DNA of 64,000 nucleotides, taken from Ketobacter alkanivorans. Lineage in GTDB: Bacteria > Pseudomonadota > Gammaproteobacteria > Pseudomonadales > Ketobacteraceae. A program made the position numbers and the translations under genes. Every line of letters begins with the position of its first letter. Within the stretch, counting starts at the first letter, position 1. The DNA lies in assembly GCF_002863865.1 (NCBI RefSeq), contig NZ_CP022684.1:434001-498000 (forward strand). Direction: 5' to 3'. Below the pieces are notes generated by a model that searched no databases, was not told where the DNA came from, and saw only the letters and a list, made by a program, of their open reading frames with translations. Below are positions 1 to 8,939 of this stretch, in pieces.

Positions 1-309
1 GCCGAAGGCGTTCAGTTTGCCCAAAACGCAGGGCTCGATGTTGAGCAGGTATTTGATGTGATTGGCAAGGGAGCCGCTCAGTCCTGGCAAATGGACAACC
101 GCCATAAAACCATGAACGATAAACAGTATGAATATGGCTTTGCCGTAGATTGGATGCGCAAAGACTTGGCAATCTGCCTCAATGAGGCACGAAAAAATGG
201 CTCACACTTGCCAGTAGCAGCATTGGTGGATCAATTTTACTCAGAGGTGCAGAAAATGGGTGGCGGCCGTAGGGATACATCGAGCTTGCTTAAGCGATTG
301 CTAAGCTAA
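1..309 (+). CDS. 3-hydroxyisobutyrate dehydrogenase-family NAD-binding oxidoreductase, C-terminal end (partial)
   Basis: The reading frame is open from the first base and stops at 307-309, so this is the last 102 residues of a longer gene that begins upstream of the window; the GTG at 58 is internal. The visible part is the all-helical C-terminal domain of the beta-hydroxyacid dehydrogenase / 6-phosphogluconate dehydrogenase-like superfamily. It has the motifs GxGAAQSWQMDNR, GFAVDWMRKDL (the RKDL helix) and a GGGRRDTSSL tail typical of enzymes annotated as NAD(P)-dependent 3-hydroxyisobutyrate dehydrogenases. The Rossmann fold and catalytic Lys lie outside the window, so cofactor and substrate cannot be judged. 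The stop overlaps the stop of the convergent pilus gene, and no terminator separates them. Confidence 0.8.
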   Translation, partial: AEGVQFAQNAGLDVEQVFDVIGKGAAQSWQMDNRHKTMNDKQYEYGFAVDWMRKDLAICLNEARKNGSHLPVAALVDQFYSEVQKMGGGRRDTSSLLKRLLS

Positions 310-959
310 GGCTCTGAGTAAATGAAAGGCTCATTAGCTAGCGTTAAACGTGCTGGTGACTGCATTCTGACGGTAGCGACCGCGGATATATCAATACCCT
401 GATCCTCAGGGCGGGCCGCCGCCCCAGTAAGACGGATACGACTCAGGAAAGGAACCTTGCTGTCATAGGTGTAGGTGACGCGAATTCTTAAAATATTTGC
501 ATCCTGAATGCTCGCACCACGGCAGCTATTGTTAGGATCATTCCTATCATAAAACTGCATACCGAAATAAGGAATTTCGCAAGCCGCCGAAAAACAATCT
601 GCTGGATTGGATGGTTGACGGCCACAATCGGCAAACATTCCACGGGTTGGATTAAGAACCTCAATTTGTATCTTTGCACGCTGATCAGCAACCACATCAG
701 CATCGCCGCCGTCGACTGAGGTGGTAGGCCTCATGCGAAACTCAACCTCATTAATCATCTGTTGAATGTTAATACTGCTAGATGCCCCGACCCTGGCAGC
801 CATCAATGCAGCGTACTCTAGATTCGACTGGGCCTGAAACACCAAACCACCGTGAACGATACCAAAGCCAACAATAAGCATGATTGGCAACATCAGCATC
901 GCCTCAAACATCGAAACACCAGCTTGCTTATGACGCCCTTTATAATTGTTATTTTTCAC
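306..959 (-). CDS. TadE-like minor pseudopilin of the Tad/Flp pilus
   Basis: The N-terminus carries a prepilin-type site, GVSMFEA (G-x4-E), followed by a hydrophobic helix (LMLPIMLIVGFGIVHGGLVF). It then has the TadE-type stretch of small and aromatic residues (QSNLEYAALMAARVGA) and a soluble periplasmic domain with four cysteines (two in the pattern CGRQPSNPADC). TadE-family proteins are minor pseudopilins processed by the prepilin peptidase and needed for Flp fibre assembly. I chose the GTG at 959, with AGGAG ten bases upstream, over the TTG at 965, which lies too close to that site. This is the last gene of the minus-strand pilus operon, 21 bases after the phosphatase gene. Family assignment is good; the exact role (TadE or TadF) is not resolved. 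Confidence 0.72.
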   Translation of the reverse strand: MKNNNYKGRHKQAGVSMFEAMLMLPIMLIVGFGIVHGGLVFQAQSNLEYAALMAARVGASSSINIQQMINEVEFRMRPTTSVDGGDADVVADQRAKIQIEVLNPTRGMFADCGRQPSNPADCFSAACEIPYFGMQFYDRNDPNNSCRGASIQDANILRIRVTYTYDSKVPFLSRIRLTGAAARPEDQGIDISAVATVRMQSPARLTLANEPFIYSEP

Positions 960-980
960 AGCCAAGCTTCTCCTGCGTTA

Positions 981-1649
981 TCAGAATACACACAACACTG
1001 TTTTATCGTCCTTTCCGCCCCTAGCCTCGCTTTCTGAAACCAACTGCAACACGCGATCAGAAACGGATCGATTCGCGCCGTTTAGGATTTCGCATATAAC
1101 CGCATCATCAAGCACATCGGAAACACCGTCTGTCATCAAAAACAACAAATCCCCCGACACAAAATCAGATCGACTAATTTCAACTTTCACCGATTCTCTT
1201 ATGCCCAGCGCATTGGTGACAACTTGCTTGCGAACATCATTGCCTTTCTCGACTATCTTGGAATGATCCTTAGTAAGCGGGGTTAATTGACCGCTACGGA
1301 GTCTGTATGCACGGCTATCACCCACATGACACACCATTAACGACTCTTGATCCAGCACCACAGCAACAACCGTTGTTGCCATACCATTCAACCTTGAATC
1401 CTGCGCCGCACTGAAAATTTTCTCGTTAGCGACCTGAATTGCGAGCAACAGATCCTCCTCCGAATGCTCGCCATCCCGACACATACTGTCTATTTCTTCC
1501 ACCAGCGTTCTGGAGGCAAAATCGCCAGATGGCCCGCCACCGACACCATCGGCCACCACAAAAATACCTTTGCTAGCTAACGCTATACAGGCATCTTCAT
1601 TCACCGAAGACTTTGTGCCTTTATGGCTGATTGATACAACATGCACCAT
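981..1649 (-). CDS. PP2C-type protein serine/threonine phosphatase
   Basis: A 222-residue cytoplasmic PP2C (PPM) domain with no membrane segment. Metal-binding and core motifs are visible: SSVNEDA (residues 14-20), VADGVGGGPSG (32-42), CHVGDSRAY, MTDGVSD, and a closing GGKDDKTV where the final metal-ligand Asp is kept. PPM enzymes are Mn/Mg-dependent and remove phosphate from Ser/Thr. The same operon encodes two FHA (phospho-Thr-binding) proteins and a Hanks-type kinase is encoded divergently at 13945. The likely job is therefore to reverse kinase marks on the pilus machine, as the PppA/PpkA/Fha set does in type VI secretion. That role is inference; the enzyme family is clear. It starts five bases after the upstream TPR gene stop, with a weak ribosome site. 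Confidence 0.85.
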   Translation of the reverse strand: MVHVVSISHKGTKSSVNEDACIALASKGIFVVADGVGGGPSGDFASRTLVEEIDSMCRDGEHSEEDLLLAIQVANEKIFSAAQDSRLNGMATTVVAVVLDQESLMVCHVGDSRAYRLRSGQLTPLTKDHSKIVEKGNDVRKQVVTNALGIRESVKVEISRSDFVSGDLLFLMTDGVSDVLDDAVICEILNGANRSVSDRVLQLVSESEARGGKDDKTVLCVF

Positions 1650-1654
1650 AGTAT

Positions 1655-2182
1655 TTATTTTTTTATGGTTGTGGCGAGGTTATCGAGAGTTTGCTCATTG
1701 CTGGGAGCAAGCTGCTTATTGTTGAACTTGTCTATGTCCGCCACTAACTGAGATACTTTTTGTATATCGGTGTCAGGATCGACCAGTGCAGCGTAGTATT
1801 TGAAATGATTCTCAGACTGCATCAATCTAATGGAGGCCAGATTAAAGTGTGCCTTAAAATGCTTGGGATTAGCCCTAATTGTATCCTCAAAATAAGCAGC
1901 GGATTTTTCATAGTCCGCTAACTTAAACGCTATCGTGCCCAATCTATAACAAGCGTTAGGCTCACCGGGGGTAAGCGCAAGCATCTTTAAAAATTCAGCC
2001 TCAGCTTCACCAAGCTTGCCCGCTTTGTATAAGCTCTCACCCAAATCATAGTGGGTCGATAGCTGCGCTCTTATTTTTTCTTGCGCAGTCTGCCCGTTAG
2101 CTTGCATATCACCTAACTTACTAGCATTGCTCGCACAACCGGCTATTAGAACGAGCGCCACAGCAATCAATAGTGATCGCAT
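1655..2182 (-). CDS. TadD-like TPR lipoprotein
   Basis: A 175-residue protein with a lipoprotein signal peptide: basic MRS, hydrophobic core, lipobox LIAGC with acceptor Cys16. Three tetratricopeptide repeats cover about residues 45-120 (HYDLGESLYKAGKLGEAEAEF, CYRLGTIAFKLADYEKSAAYF, HFNLASIRLM), followed by a short helical tail. TadD-type outer-membrane TPR lipoproteins act as pilotins or assembly scaffolds for the Tad secretin. The start codon overlaps the stop of the FHA protein gene by one base (TGATG), indicating translational coupling. Family placement rests on architecture and neighbourhood, since TPR sequence alone is not diagnostic. Confidence 0.72.
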   Translation of the reverse strand: MRSLLIAVALVLIAGCASNASKLGDMQANGQTAQEKIRAQLSTHYDLGESLYKAGKLGEAEAEFLKMLALTPGEPNACYRLGTIAFKLADYEKSAAYFEDTIRANPKHFKAHFNLASIRLMQSENHFKYYAALVDPDTDIQKVSQLVADIDKFNNKQLAPSNEQTLDNLATTIKK

Positions 2183-3723
2183 CAGCTACCCCATTTCTCG
2201 TACCAAGCCAATTTCGCGCTGGCTTTGGTGTTGTACTCTGTACCGGGGGGCAGCAACCTTGTCACTTCAGCCCACATAGCTTTGGATTTATTTGTATTTA
2301 CATACTCAAGACGAAGCGCCTGCCTATACAGTTGCTGCGCCTTGTTATTCAAATTATCGATCGCTATTTTGGCGCTTACGCTGTCACCCAACTCGATAGC
2401 TTTGTTCCAGTAGTTATAAGCACCATGAAAATCTTCTTGGTTGAATGCCTGATTGCCACGCTCAACATACTCATCCATTACTTTGGTCACAATGGATCGA
2501 CTGTAAGCGCTCTTCTGCCCTTTGAGCAAAGCAGATTCCTGCGACATAAAGTTGGTCCACGAGCTGAAAGCACGATCTTTGTCACCTGATGCATAGGCTT
2601 TTTGGGCATCTGTGTACTGAGAATACAATCCATCAATATCCCCGTAAGTGCTCCTGACCCGATCCTGATAGCTTTTCGAAACTGCTGCATTGCCAATGTA
2701 CTGCTTTAACTCAGCAAGAGCTTGGGGTGCCTTCCCTTGAGAATATAGACTGATTGCCGTGCTACGGGCAGCATCCGCCTGGGAGTTTAAATTCGGCGAT
2801 TGCTTTTTCGGAGCAGGCTTATCAGGAACACTGGCTTCCACTTCAGCAGCCCTTGGCGTTTCAACGCTCTTAGGAACCATTGCCAAACTAGGCGGAGGCG
2901 CTATGGAGCTGGCCGGTGGAGGTGTTGCCACCTGAGGGTTGGGGCTGGCAAAGGAAGGTGCAGCCTGCGGAGTGGCAGCGACTGCTGGCGATGGAGTCAC
3001 AACACTTGGCGTAACGTTTGGTGAGGCTGCCTGTTGCTGCGACGGGGCAGATGCTGCCGCCTGCTGTGGCGGCGCCTGTAATCCAGAAGAACTTGCTCCG
3101 CCTTGGATAAAACCAAGGCCGACATACGCAAACACACCTATAGCCACTACAACGACCATCATGCCAGCGATTTTTTTAACTGGGCTGGGGCCGAATGTGT
3201 CGTCTTTTTCGGCGCCAGCGCTATCTCTTTTTGCAAACAACCCTTTCTTTGGCTCTTCTGAAGCTTCTGTAGCGCTACCGCCAGATGAATCACCGGAATG
3301 AAAGGTCAGTGTGACCTCGCCAAGCTTGATGACATCCTTTTCCTCAAGGATAACCCTGGCCACTTTGTAACCATTAACTTTAATGCCGTTTAAGCTTTCA
3401 ATATCGTTAACAACAAAGCGCCCCGATTGAAACACAATTTCGGCATGCTTTCGTGATATGCCCTTACCCTGCATCACCAGATCACATTCAGTGCCGCGCC
3501 CAATAACAAAGGGGAATGTCGTTATTGGGTAAGATTCACCGGTATCAGCCACAAGCGAGGCAATAGCGTCAGAATCTTCAATATCTGCGTAGACCTCAGT
3601 ACGATCTGCATCCCACGACTGGGCCGGCCCCATACCTTGCTCACTGTGATTTTCCAGACCATTTTTTTTCAGGTCTAGTACAGGAGTGGATTCCACAACG
3701 AAACTGTCAGATTTACGATTCAT
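2182..3723 (-). CDS. FHA-domain membrane protein with Pro/Ala linker and C-terminal helical repeats
   Basis: I start this at the ATG at 3723, which has AAGG seven bases upstream; the open frame extends to a TTG at 3756. Residues about 64-142 form a forkhead-associated domain with its phosphopeptide-binding landmarks: FVIGRGTECD, GISRKHAEI and SLNGIKVNG. A single membrane helix (about 186-207) follows, then a roughly 110-residue Pro/Ala/Gln-rich linker that would cross the periplasm. The C-terminal domain has TPR-like helical pairs (QGKAPQALAEL, GNQAFNQEDFHGAYNYWNKAI). The cytoplasmic FHA would read phospho-Thr signals and pass them to the periplasmic part. Operon context (Tad pilus, PP2C, FHA-CpaF) supports a regulatory or scaffolding role. 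I know no named Tad component with this layout. Confidence 0.75.
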   Translation of the reverse strand: MNRKSDSFVVESTPVLDLKKNGLENHSEQGMGPAQSWDADRTEVYADIEDSDAIASLVADTGESYPITTFPFVIGRGTECDLVMQGKGISRKHAEIVFQSGRFVVNDIESLNGIKVNGYKVARVILEEKDVIKLGEVTLTFHSGDSSGGSATEASEEPKKGLFAKRDSAGAEKDDTFGPSPVKKIAGMMVVVVAIGVFAYVGLGFIQGGASSSGLQAPPQQAAASAPSQQQAASPNVTPSVVTPSPAVAATPQAAPSFASPNPQVATPPPASSIAPPPSLAMVPKSVETPRAAEVEASVPDKPAPKKQSPNLNSQADAARSTAISLYSQGKAPQALAELKQYIGNAAVSKSYQDRVRSTYGDIDGLYSQYTDAQKAYASGDKDRAFSSWTNFMSQESALLKGQKSAYSRSIVTKVMDEYVERGNQAFNQEDFHGAYNYWNKAIELGDSVSAKIAIDNLNNKAQQLYRQALRLEYVNTNKSKAMWAEVTRLLPPGTEYNTKASAKLAWYEKWGS

Positions 3724-3782
3724 TACTCTACCTTGAACGCGACCCTTTCGAGCCAATATATTATTCTTCTAGTATTAATCAT

Positions 3783-4148
3783 TTAATCAAATATAAGAAT
3801 GTCATCCAAGCGAATTCCTGTGCGAGTAACGTTACCTTCTGCAACCTCAAGCACTGATTTAGTGCCACGCGGAGCCAACCTTACTCTATTAGGCTTTATC
3901 ATCGTACTGAAGCCAAGCACTCGATTGTTAGCATCGAGAAATACCACATCAATCGGGAAACGCATAAAAAACGTGTGAATACTGGTACAAGGCGTGATCA
4001 ACAGCCCCTCAGTAAGCCCAAGACTTGACCTGGACAGAAGACCTATCAGCCTTGACATAAATGTATTGGCGATTCGTACCTCGGGCAGCAATACACCCAA
4101 CGCACCATCTGCGGATCGGCAACACCTACGTTGATTAGCTTCGCTCAT
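3783..4148 (-). CDS. DUF192 family protein
   Basis: A 121-residue protein matching the DUF192 fold: ANTFMSRLIGLLSRSSL, then GLLITPCTSIHTFFMRFPIDVVFLD and LGFSTMIKPNR, ending with EVAEGNVTRTGIRLDD. DUF192 proteins are small beta-rich proteins of unknown biochemical role, often exported; this copy has no clear signal peptide and carries a CC pair near its N-terminus (QRRCCRS). It sits three bases after tadC and 59 bases before the FHA gene, so it is co-transcribed with the pilus genes. DUF192 genes are found in a number of Tad loci, which suggests an accessory role that cannot be specified from sequence. Confidence 0.75.
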   Translation of the reverse strand: MSEANQRRCCRSADGALGVLLPEVRIANTFMSRLIGLLSRSSLGLTEGLLITPCTSIHTFFMRFPIDVVFLDANNRVLGFSTMIKPNRVRLAPRGTKSVLEVAEGNVTRTGIRLDDILIFD

Positions 4149-4151
4149 ACC

Positions 4152-5078
4152 TTAACTGGCCAGCAAGTCCATGATGAATTGGGGTAGGAGGTTGGAGTCT
4201 GCCACCTTCACAATCAAAACAAAACCGATCAGCATAAAAATGATTGGGAATAGAAACATCACCAACGGTAATAACATCTTAACAGGAGCCTTATTCGCAG
4301 CCTCCTCCGCCTCATTAAAACGCTCACTGCGCCTTTGCTCAGCCTGCAATGTCAGTACTTCAACAATTTCACCACCGGTTTCCTCGGCTTGATTGATAGC
4401 AGCGACAAAATTGCTGATAGACTTGGTGTTCATCCTGGCTGCAAGGCCCAGCAATGCTTCATGGCGAACCTTGCCTGCTCTTATCTCCCGCAGTAACTTG
4501 CCGAATTCCTCCTTAACCGGGCCATCTGGCAGACTGGATATAGCCTGGCCTAGAGAGGTGGAGTAGTTCAAACCAGCCCGCATTGAAAGCACGAGCAGAT
4601 CAAGAAGGAACGGAAATTCCTTGGCAACCCTTGCTCTACGATGGGTAATTTTGTCATTAAGCCAAATGTCGGGGTAGAAAAAACCGATAGGCATTATGGC
4701 CAGAATGATCAGTTTAACTTCACTGCCCTGGTCAGAACCGCTTGAAAACAGCGAATAAGAGATCAAACAAGCAAAAGCCAAACACACGAACTTTAATGTA
4801 TAGAACTCTTCAGCCATGATGGCGTAGTTCATACCACCTGTGCTCAATTTGGTATTCACTTTACTGTACAGTCGGTCTGACATCATAGACCTGACCTCAG
4901 ACGCAAACAGACGCACAACCGGCTTAAACAATTTATAAATAAGTGGCGGTGGATCGCGCCAATCTTCTTTTTCTTTACTTCTGGTTTTAATGATCAGACT
5001 AATTAATGCGTAGGCACCCACCCCTACAGCCGACGCCATCAGAAAAACCGGAAAGTATTGCGATAGCAAACCCATCAT
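4152..5078 (-). CDS. tadC: TadC, inner-membrane platform protein of the Tad pilus (T2SS F family)
   Basis: A 308-residue type II secretion F-domain protein. It has an N-terminal membrane helix, a helical pair near residues 105-145, and the cytoplasmic F domain with FPFLLDLLVLSMRAGLNYSTSLGQ and NFVAAINQAEETGGEIVEVL. A C-terminal double hydrophobic segment (MLLPLVMFLFPIIFMLIGFVLIV) closes it. TadB and TadC form the inner-membrane platform on which the CpaF ATPase works. It starts directly after tadB with no gap (two tandem ATG codons, either could serve). The pairing with tadB downstream of cpaF is the canonical Tad order. Confidence 0.88.
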   Translation of the reverse strand: MMGLLSQYFPVFLMASAVGVGAYALISLIIKTRSKEKEDWRDPPPLIYKLFKPVVRLFASEVRSMMSDRLYSKVNTKLSTGGMNYAIMAEEFYTLKFVCLAFACLISYSLFSSGSDQGSEVKLIILAIMPIGFFYPDIWLNDKITHRRARVAKEFPFLLDLLVLSMRAGLNYSTSLGQAISSLPDGPVKEEFGKLLREIRAGKVRHEALLGLAARMNTKSISNFVAAINQAEETGGEIVEVLTLQAEQRRSERFNEAEEAANKAPVKMLLPLVMFLFPIIFMLIGFVLIVKVADSNLLPQFIMDLLAS

Positions 5079-5954
5079 CTAAACATCCACATTGACGATT
5101 TTTTGAATCATCAAAAAGGCCATTATTGCCATAACAACCATTATAGCGAGCCAAATCCAACCCAGCGTGCTGGTAAATAGCATAGACATTGCTTCGGGCT
5201 CCATCTTGTAAAACATGTAGCCAACAAATACGGGGAAGAAAGTAGCCAGTGTTCCCTGCGCTTTGCCCATTGAAGTCAGCGCTCGAATTTTCCCCTCGAC
5301 TTTAGATTTCTCCCGCAGAGTTCGTGACAACACCTCAAGTGTATCCGCCAGGTTCCCCCCTACCGTTCTAGAAATCTTAATCGCAGAATTCATGAGCAGG
5401 ATATCTTCCCGGTCAATTCGCTTGGCAAGCTGATCAAGAGAGTCACTTAAATCAGTCCCTACCCGGTACTCCACCAAAACCTGAGTGAACTCCTGGGCTA
5501 AAGGTTGCGGCTGATTTTTCGCAACTTGCTGGAAGGCTTTCACTAGGTTAAGACCAGACCTGAGAGATGATGAAATAGAGGAAAGCGCGTCGGGCAGCTG
5601 TTGAATAAACTCATCCGAACGCCGCTTTTTCATGATTTTCAAAACAACGCCGGGGGCAATAAATATAATCGCTCCAACAATTGCGGCTACGATCAGGTTG
5701 GTAACAAAAAAGACAACCGGAATAACAATTACGGCGGTCACCAGCGTAACCGTAAAAATTTGTCCTGGCTCCATCATTACCACGACATCACGCAGCCCTT
5801 TATCAACCTGCTGATAAAAACTCCGCTGGTAAAGGGCAAATAACTGTTGGCTGATCCCGGTCATTACCCAAGCGATGCAAAAGAACGCCACAGCGACCAA
5901 TACAAAACTAAACAATTGGGCATTAGATTGGGCTAACTGCAACAATTTATCCAT
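5079..5954 (-). CDS. tadB: TadB, inner-membrane platform protein of the Tad pilus (T2SS F family)
   Basis: A 291-residue F-domain protein with an N-terminal membrane helix (about 15-35), two adjacent hydrophobic segments (about 65-105), the cytoplasmic domain QLPDALSSISSSLRSGLNLVKAF ... MNSAIKISRTVGGNLADTLE, and C-terminal membrane helices (about 235-285). The SLRSGLN and GGNLADTLE signatures are typical of TadB. It overlaps the cpaF stop by one base and abuts tadC, so the three are translationally coupled. With TadC it makes the inner-membrane platform that turns ATP hydrolysis by CpaF into pilin polymerisation. Confidence 0.88.
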   Translation of the reverse strand: MDKLLQLAQSNAQLFSFVLVAVAFFCIAWVMTGISQQLFALYQRSFYQQVDKGLRDVVVMMEPGQIFTVTLVTAVIVIPVVFFVTNLIVAAIVGAIIFIAPGVVLKIMKKRRSDEFIQQLPDALSSISSSLRSGLNLVKAFQQVAKNQPQPLAQEFTQVLVEYRVGTDLSDSLDQLAKRIDREDILLMNSAIKISRTVGGNLADTLEVLSRTLREKSKVEGKIRALTSMGKAQGTLATFFPVFVGYMFYKMEPEAMSMLFTSTLGWIWLAIMVVMAIMAFLMIQKIVNVDV

Positions 5955-7615
5955 TAAATCACCGTTTCATCAATGTCGGCCTTGTCTGCATCGCCAAATA
6001 GCGATAGATCAAGCTCAACACCTTGGTCAATGGAATCCAAGTAGAACTTGGGAATATAACCTGTAGAGCGATAGAAACCGGTAATTTTGCCGTTAGCATC
6101 ATAGCCTTTACGCACGAATTCAAAAATAGGCTCAAGCCGAATCCGATCACCATCAAAACCGGTCACTTCCATAATATGGGTGATTTTTCTGGTTCCATCT
6201 GCCAGCCGGCTCTGCTGCACAAGAATATCCACTGCCGATGCAATTTGCTCTCTGATGGCCCTGGAAGGCAGATCCACTCCAGCCATCATGACCATAACTT
6301 CCAGACGGCTGAGAAAATCGACGGGCGAGTTCGCATGGCCGGTTGTTAAGGAACCATCGTGGCCGGTATTCATCGCCTGCAACATATCGAGCGCCTCACC
6401 ACCACGGCACTCCCCCACAACGATTCGATCCGGACGCATACGCAACGCATTGATTACTAGATCGCGGATGGATACTCTGCCTTTGCCTTCCGCATTAGCG
6501 GGTCGACTTTCCAGCGAAACCACATGGGGCTGGTTCAACTTAAGTTCAGCCGCGTCCTCAATGGTCAGGATCCGATCTTCGGAGCCAATGAAGTTAGAAA
6601 GAATATTGAGCAGGGTTGTTTTACCAGAACCGGTTCCTCCCGAGATCACCACATTCTGCTTCAGCTCCACAGCTGACTTAAGGAACAGGCCCATCTCTTC
6701 TGATATAGAGCCATAACGGATAAGATCCGACATAAACAGATTTTTCTTGGCGAACTTTCGAATCGTAATTGAAGGACCATTGAGTGCTAACGGCGGTATC
6801 ACAGCATTAACACGAGACCCATCGGGTAAGCGAGCATCCACCATAGGGGAGCTTTCATCTATGCGGCGGCCAAGCGGTGCAACAATACGATCTATGACCG
6901 CAAGCAGCGATTGATTACTGGTGAACCGACTCTCGGATAGGGTTAACCTGCCATTTTTTTCCACATAGATTTGATCAGGGCCGTTCACCATGATTTCGGT
7001 GACATCGTCATCATTAACAAGAGGCTCAAGGGCGCCCAGCCCAACAGCTTCAGCAACGACTTGACGCTGTAGCTCTTCAGGGGTAATGCCCTCAGGAATG
7101 TTCTTGACGTGATCTCGAATGATATCGCGGGTGGCTTTTTCAGCCTCAATACGAAGCTCATCCTGACCCATGGTCTGGAGGTTGCCACGCTTTCTTAAAT
7201 CCAGATAGTCCAATATAAGTGAGTGTATTCGGCGCTTAAGCGAAATAATTTCTTCACTTTCCTGCTTAACCGACTCTACTTTCTGGCGTCGATCGACGCC
7301 TTCTTCAAAAGCGGATTTTTTGGTTGGCGTATGGGTAATACGAACACCAATATCACCAAACCGAAGCAGATCGCCTTCAGTAAGCCTCAAATCGGATAAA
7401 AGCCGCTCACCATTCACCCACACTCCGTTGGTACTGTTAAGGTCTCTTAACGTAGCACCAACTGACGATACTTCAATTTCCGCATGATTTCTGGAAGCGT
7501 GACTGTCTGCCAGGATAACGTCACAGTGGTCACCCTTACCCAGCACCACCGTGCCGGCAGCGAATTCATACACTGACTTATTATTGTTGCTGTCAAATAC
7601 TTCGAATTTCAGCAT
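5954..7615 (-). CDS. cpaF: FHA-CpaF/TadA: pilus assembly ATPase with N-terminal FHA domain
   Basis: A 553-residue protein. Residues about 18-95 are an FHA domain (VVLGKGDHCDVILADS, ASRNHAEI, NSTNGVWVNG). The rest is a secretion-type ATPase of the CpaF/TadA family: N-terminal helical domain (about 125-230), Walker A GGTGSGKTT near residue 325, the Asp-box/Walker B region with RPDRIVVGECRGGEALDMLQAM, and the His-box TGHANS. CpaF powers Flp pilus polymerisation at the inner membrane. An FHA domain fused to CpaF is known in some Tad loci but is not the textbook form. Here it fits with a second FHA protein, a PP2C phosphatase and a divergent kinase, implying that pilus ATPase activity or docking responds to Thr phosphorylation. 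It is coupled to tadB by a one-base overlap. Confidence 0.9.
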   Translation of the reverse strand: MLKFEVFDSNNNKSVYEFAAGTVVLGKGDHCDVILADSHASRNHAEIEVSSVGATLRDLNSTNGVWVNGERLLSDLRLTEGDLLRFGDIGVRITHTPTKKSAFEEGVDRRQKVESVKQESEEIISLKRRIHSLILDYLDLRKRGNLQTMGQDELRIEAEKATRDIIRDHVKNIPEGITPEELQRQVVAEAVGLGALEPLVNDDDVTEIMVNGPDQIYVEKNGRLTLSESRFTSNQSLLAVIDRIVAPLGRRIDESSPMVDARLPDGSRVNAVIPPLALNGPSITIRKFAKKNLFMSDLIRYGSISEEMGLFLKSAVELKQNVVISGGTGSGKTTLLNILSNFIGSEDRILTIEDAAELKLNQPHVVSLESRPANAEGKGRVSIRDLVINALRMRPDRIVVGECRGGEALDMLQAMNTGHDGSLTTGHANSPVDFLSRLEVMVMMAGVDLPSRAIREQIASAVDILVQQSRLADGTRKITHIMEVTGFDGDRIRLEPIFEFVRKGYDANGKITGFYRSTGYIPKFYLDSIDQGVELDLSLFGDADKADIDETVI

Positions 7616-7636
7616 ATATCCAACCCCGGAGAACCA

Positions 7637-8911
7637 TCAGTCGTAGATACTGAACTTCAAATCATCGCCAGCGTCGGTACTAAGCTTATCAGCATATTCC
7701 AGCATATCTTTATTACGCTTACTATCCGGATCGACCAAATAGGGCGTTACGAAGATAACCAGCTCTGTGGTGTTTTCACGAAAATCTCTAGATTTGAACA
7801 ATTCACCCAGTATCGGTATCGATCCCAAACCAGGTACTTTGGCAACGGATTTACCATCCTCAGCTTTAAGCATGCCCGAAATGACCATGGTCTGCCCTGT
7901 TTGTACGTTCATTTCCATATTGGTCTTTCGTGTTATAAATCCGGGAATATCCAAAACTTCAACGCTGTCATCAACGGCGCTGACTTCCACATTGATTTTG
8001 GTATTAATGAAACCATCGGGATCCGCCACAGGCTCAAAGTCAAGAATCACACCGACCTGCTTAAACTCGACCGTAAGCTCGCCATCTCCACCACGGATGG
8101 GTATGGGAATCTCGCCACCGGCAAGGAACTCAGCTTTAGATCCACTTTTGGTGACCAACTTGGGTTGCGCCAGTACACGTGCAATACCATTGGTTTGTAA
8201 TAGGTTGATTGTAGAACCAATCTGTGTAGCGATGCCAAACACCGAGCTGGTTTTCTCAAAATCCAGCACACCGTGAAATTGGCCTGCCAGATTATAAAAC
8301 GGGCCAGCTGCAGATCCGCCCCACTCGATTCCCGCGTTCATTAAGTCATCCCGGCGCACCTCCACCACCTGCACATCCAGCAGAATCATGGCCTGAAGGC
8401 TGACTTTCGGCCTTACAATGTTAAATACAACGGTTCCACTGCCAATCTCTTTCGACAGTTTCTTCTTCATGTCCTCGATAATGGGGATATCTTGTTCCCT
8501 TAGCACTCGCCCCTCGATAAAGATGATGCCGTTTTCCTCCCGTGCGTTGACACCCTCAACGTCGGCCAGAACAATATTAGCCACCTCAAGGATCTGAACC
8601 CACGAGTTATCAATAACCTTAAGCAAGTAACGTATCTGGGAACCACCCTCCTTCCAGATACGTAGGTCCGTAACGCCAGCCTTAAGACCGGTCAACAGTA
8701 TTTCATCAGGGCCAGTGGGCTGCGCGTTGGCAACATCGGCATGCCCGATTGATACTCGGGTGACACCGGGGTAGGGCATGAGTCGTGTCTGCCCCTGGAT
8801 AATATTAACAGTGCCCGCATAGCCGTCTGCAGCCATCAGCCGAGCGGAAGCAAGCAGAGATGCAACGGCAACCAGCGTTAGGAGTAACGCACGAGCGCAA
8901 TGTCTAGACAT
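7637..8911 (-). CDS. cpaC: Tad pilus secretin (RcpA/CpaC)
   Basis: A 424-residue outer-membrane secretin with a signal peptide (SRHCARALLLTLVAVASLLASARLMAA). An N-terminal pilus-secretion/BON-like region contains GVTRVSIGHADVANAQ and a DLRIWKEGG strand. The secretin beta-domain follows, ending in the family signature VPGLGSIPILGELFKS ... TELVIFVTPYLV. RcpA/CpaC multimers form the channel through which the Flp pilus exits. Its length is typical for Tad secretins. It lies 28 bases after cpaB and 21 bases before cpaF. Confidence 0.92.
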   Translation of the reverse strand: MSRHCARALLLTLVAVASLLASARLMAADGYAGTVNIIQGQTRLMPYPGVTRVSIGHADVANAQPTGPDEILLTGLKAGVTDLRIWKEGGSQIRYLLKVIDNSWVQILEVANIVLADVEGVNAREENGIIFIEGRVLREQDIPIIEDMKKKLSKEIGSGTVVFNIVRPKVSLQAMILLDVQVVEVRRDDLMNAGIEWGGSAAGPFYNLAGQFHGVLDFEKTSSVFGIATQIGSTINLLQTNGIARVLAQPKLVTKSGSKAEFLAGGEIPIPIRGGDGELTVEFKQVGVILDFEPVADPDGFINTKINVEVSAVDDSVEVLDIPGFITRKTNMEMNVQTGQTMVISGMLKAEDGKSVAKVPGLGSIPILGELFKSRDFRENTTELVIFVTPYLVDPDSKRNKDMLEYADKLSTDAGDDLKFSIYD

Positions 8912-8939
8912 ACTTCTTTGGTCCTTATTCTTATTATGG

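Noticed and set aside
58..309. A separate small gene starting at the GTG at 58
   Set aside because: The frame is open to base 1 and the sequence is the C-terminal domain of a larger dehydrogenase.
6180..6716. 178-residue plus-strand ORF
   Set aside because: Antisense shadow of the conserved CpaF ATPase with low-complexity composition.
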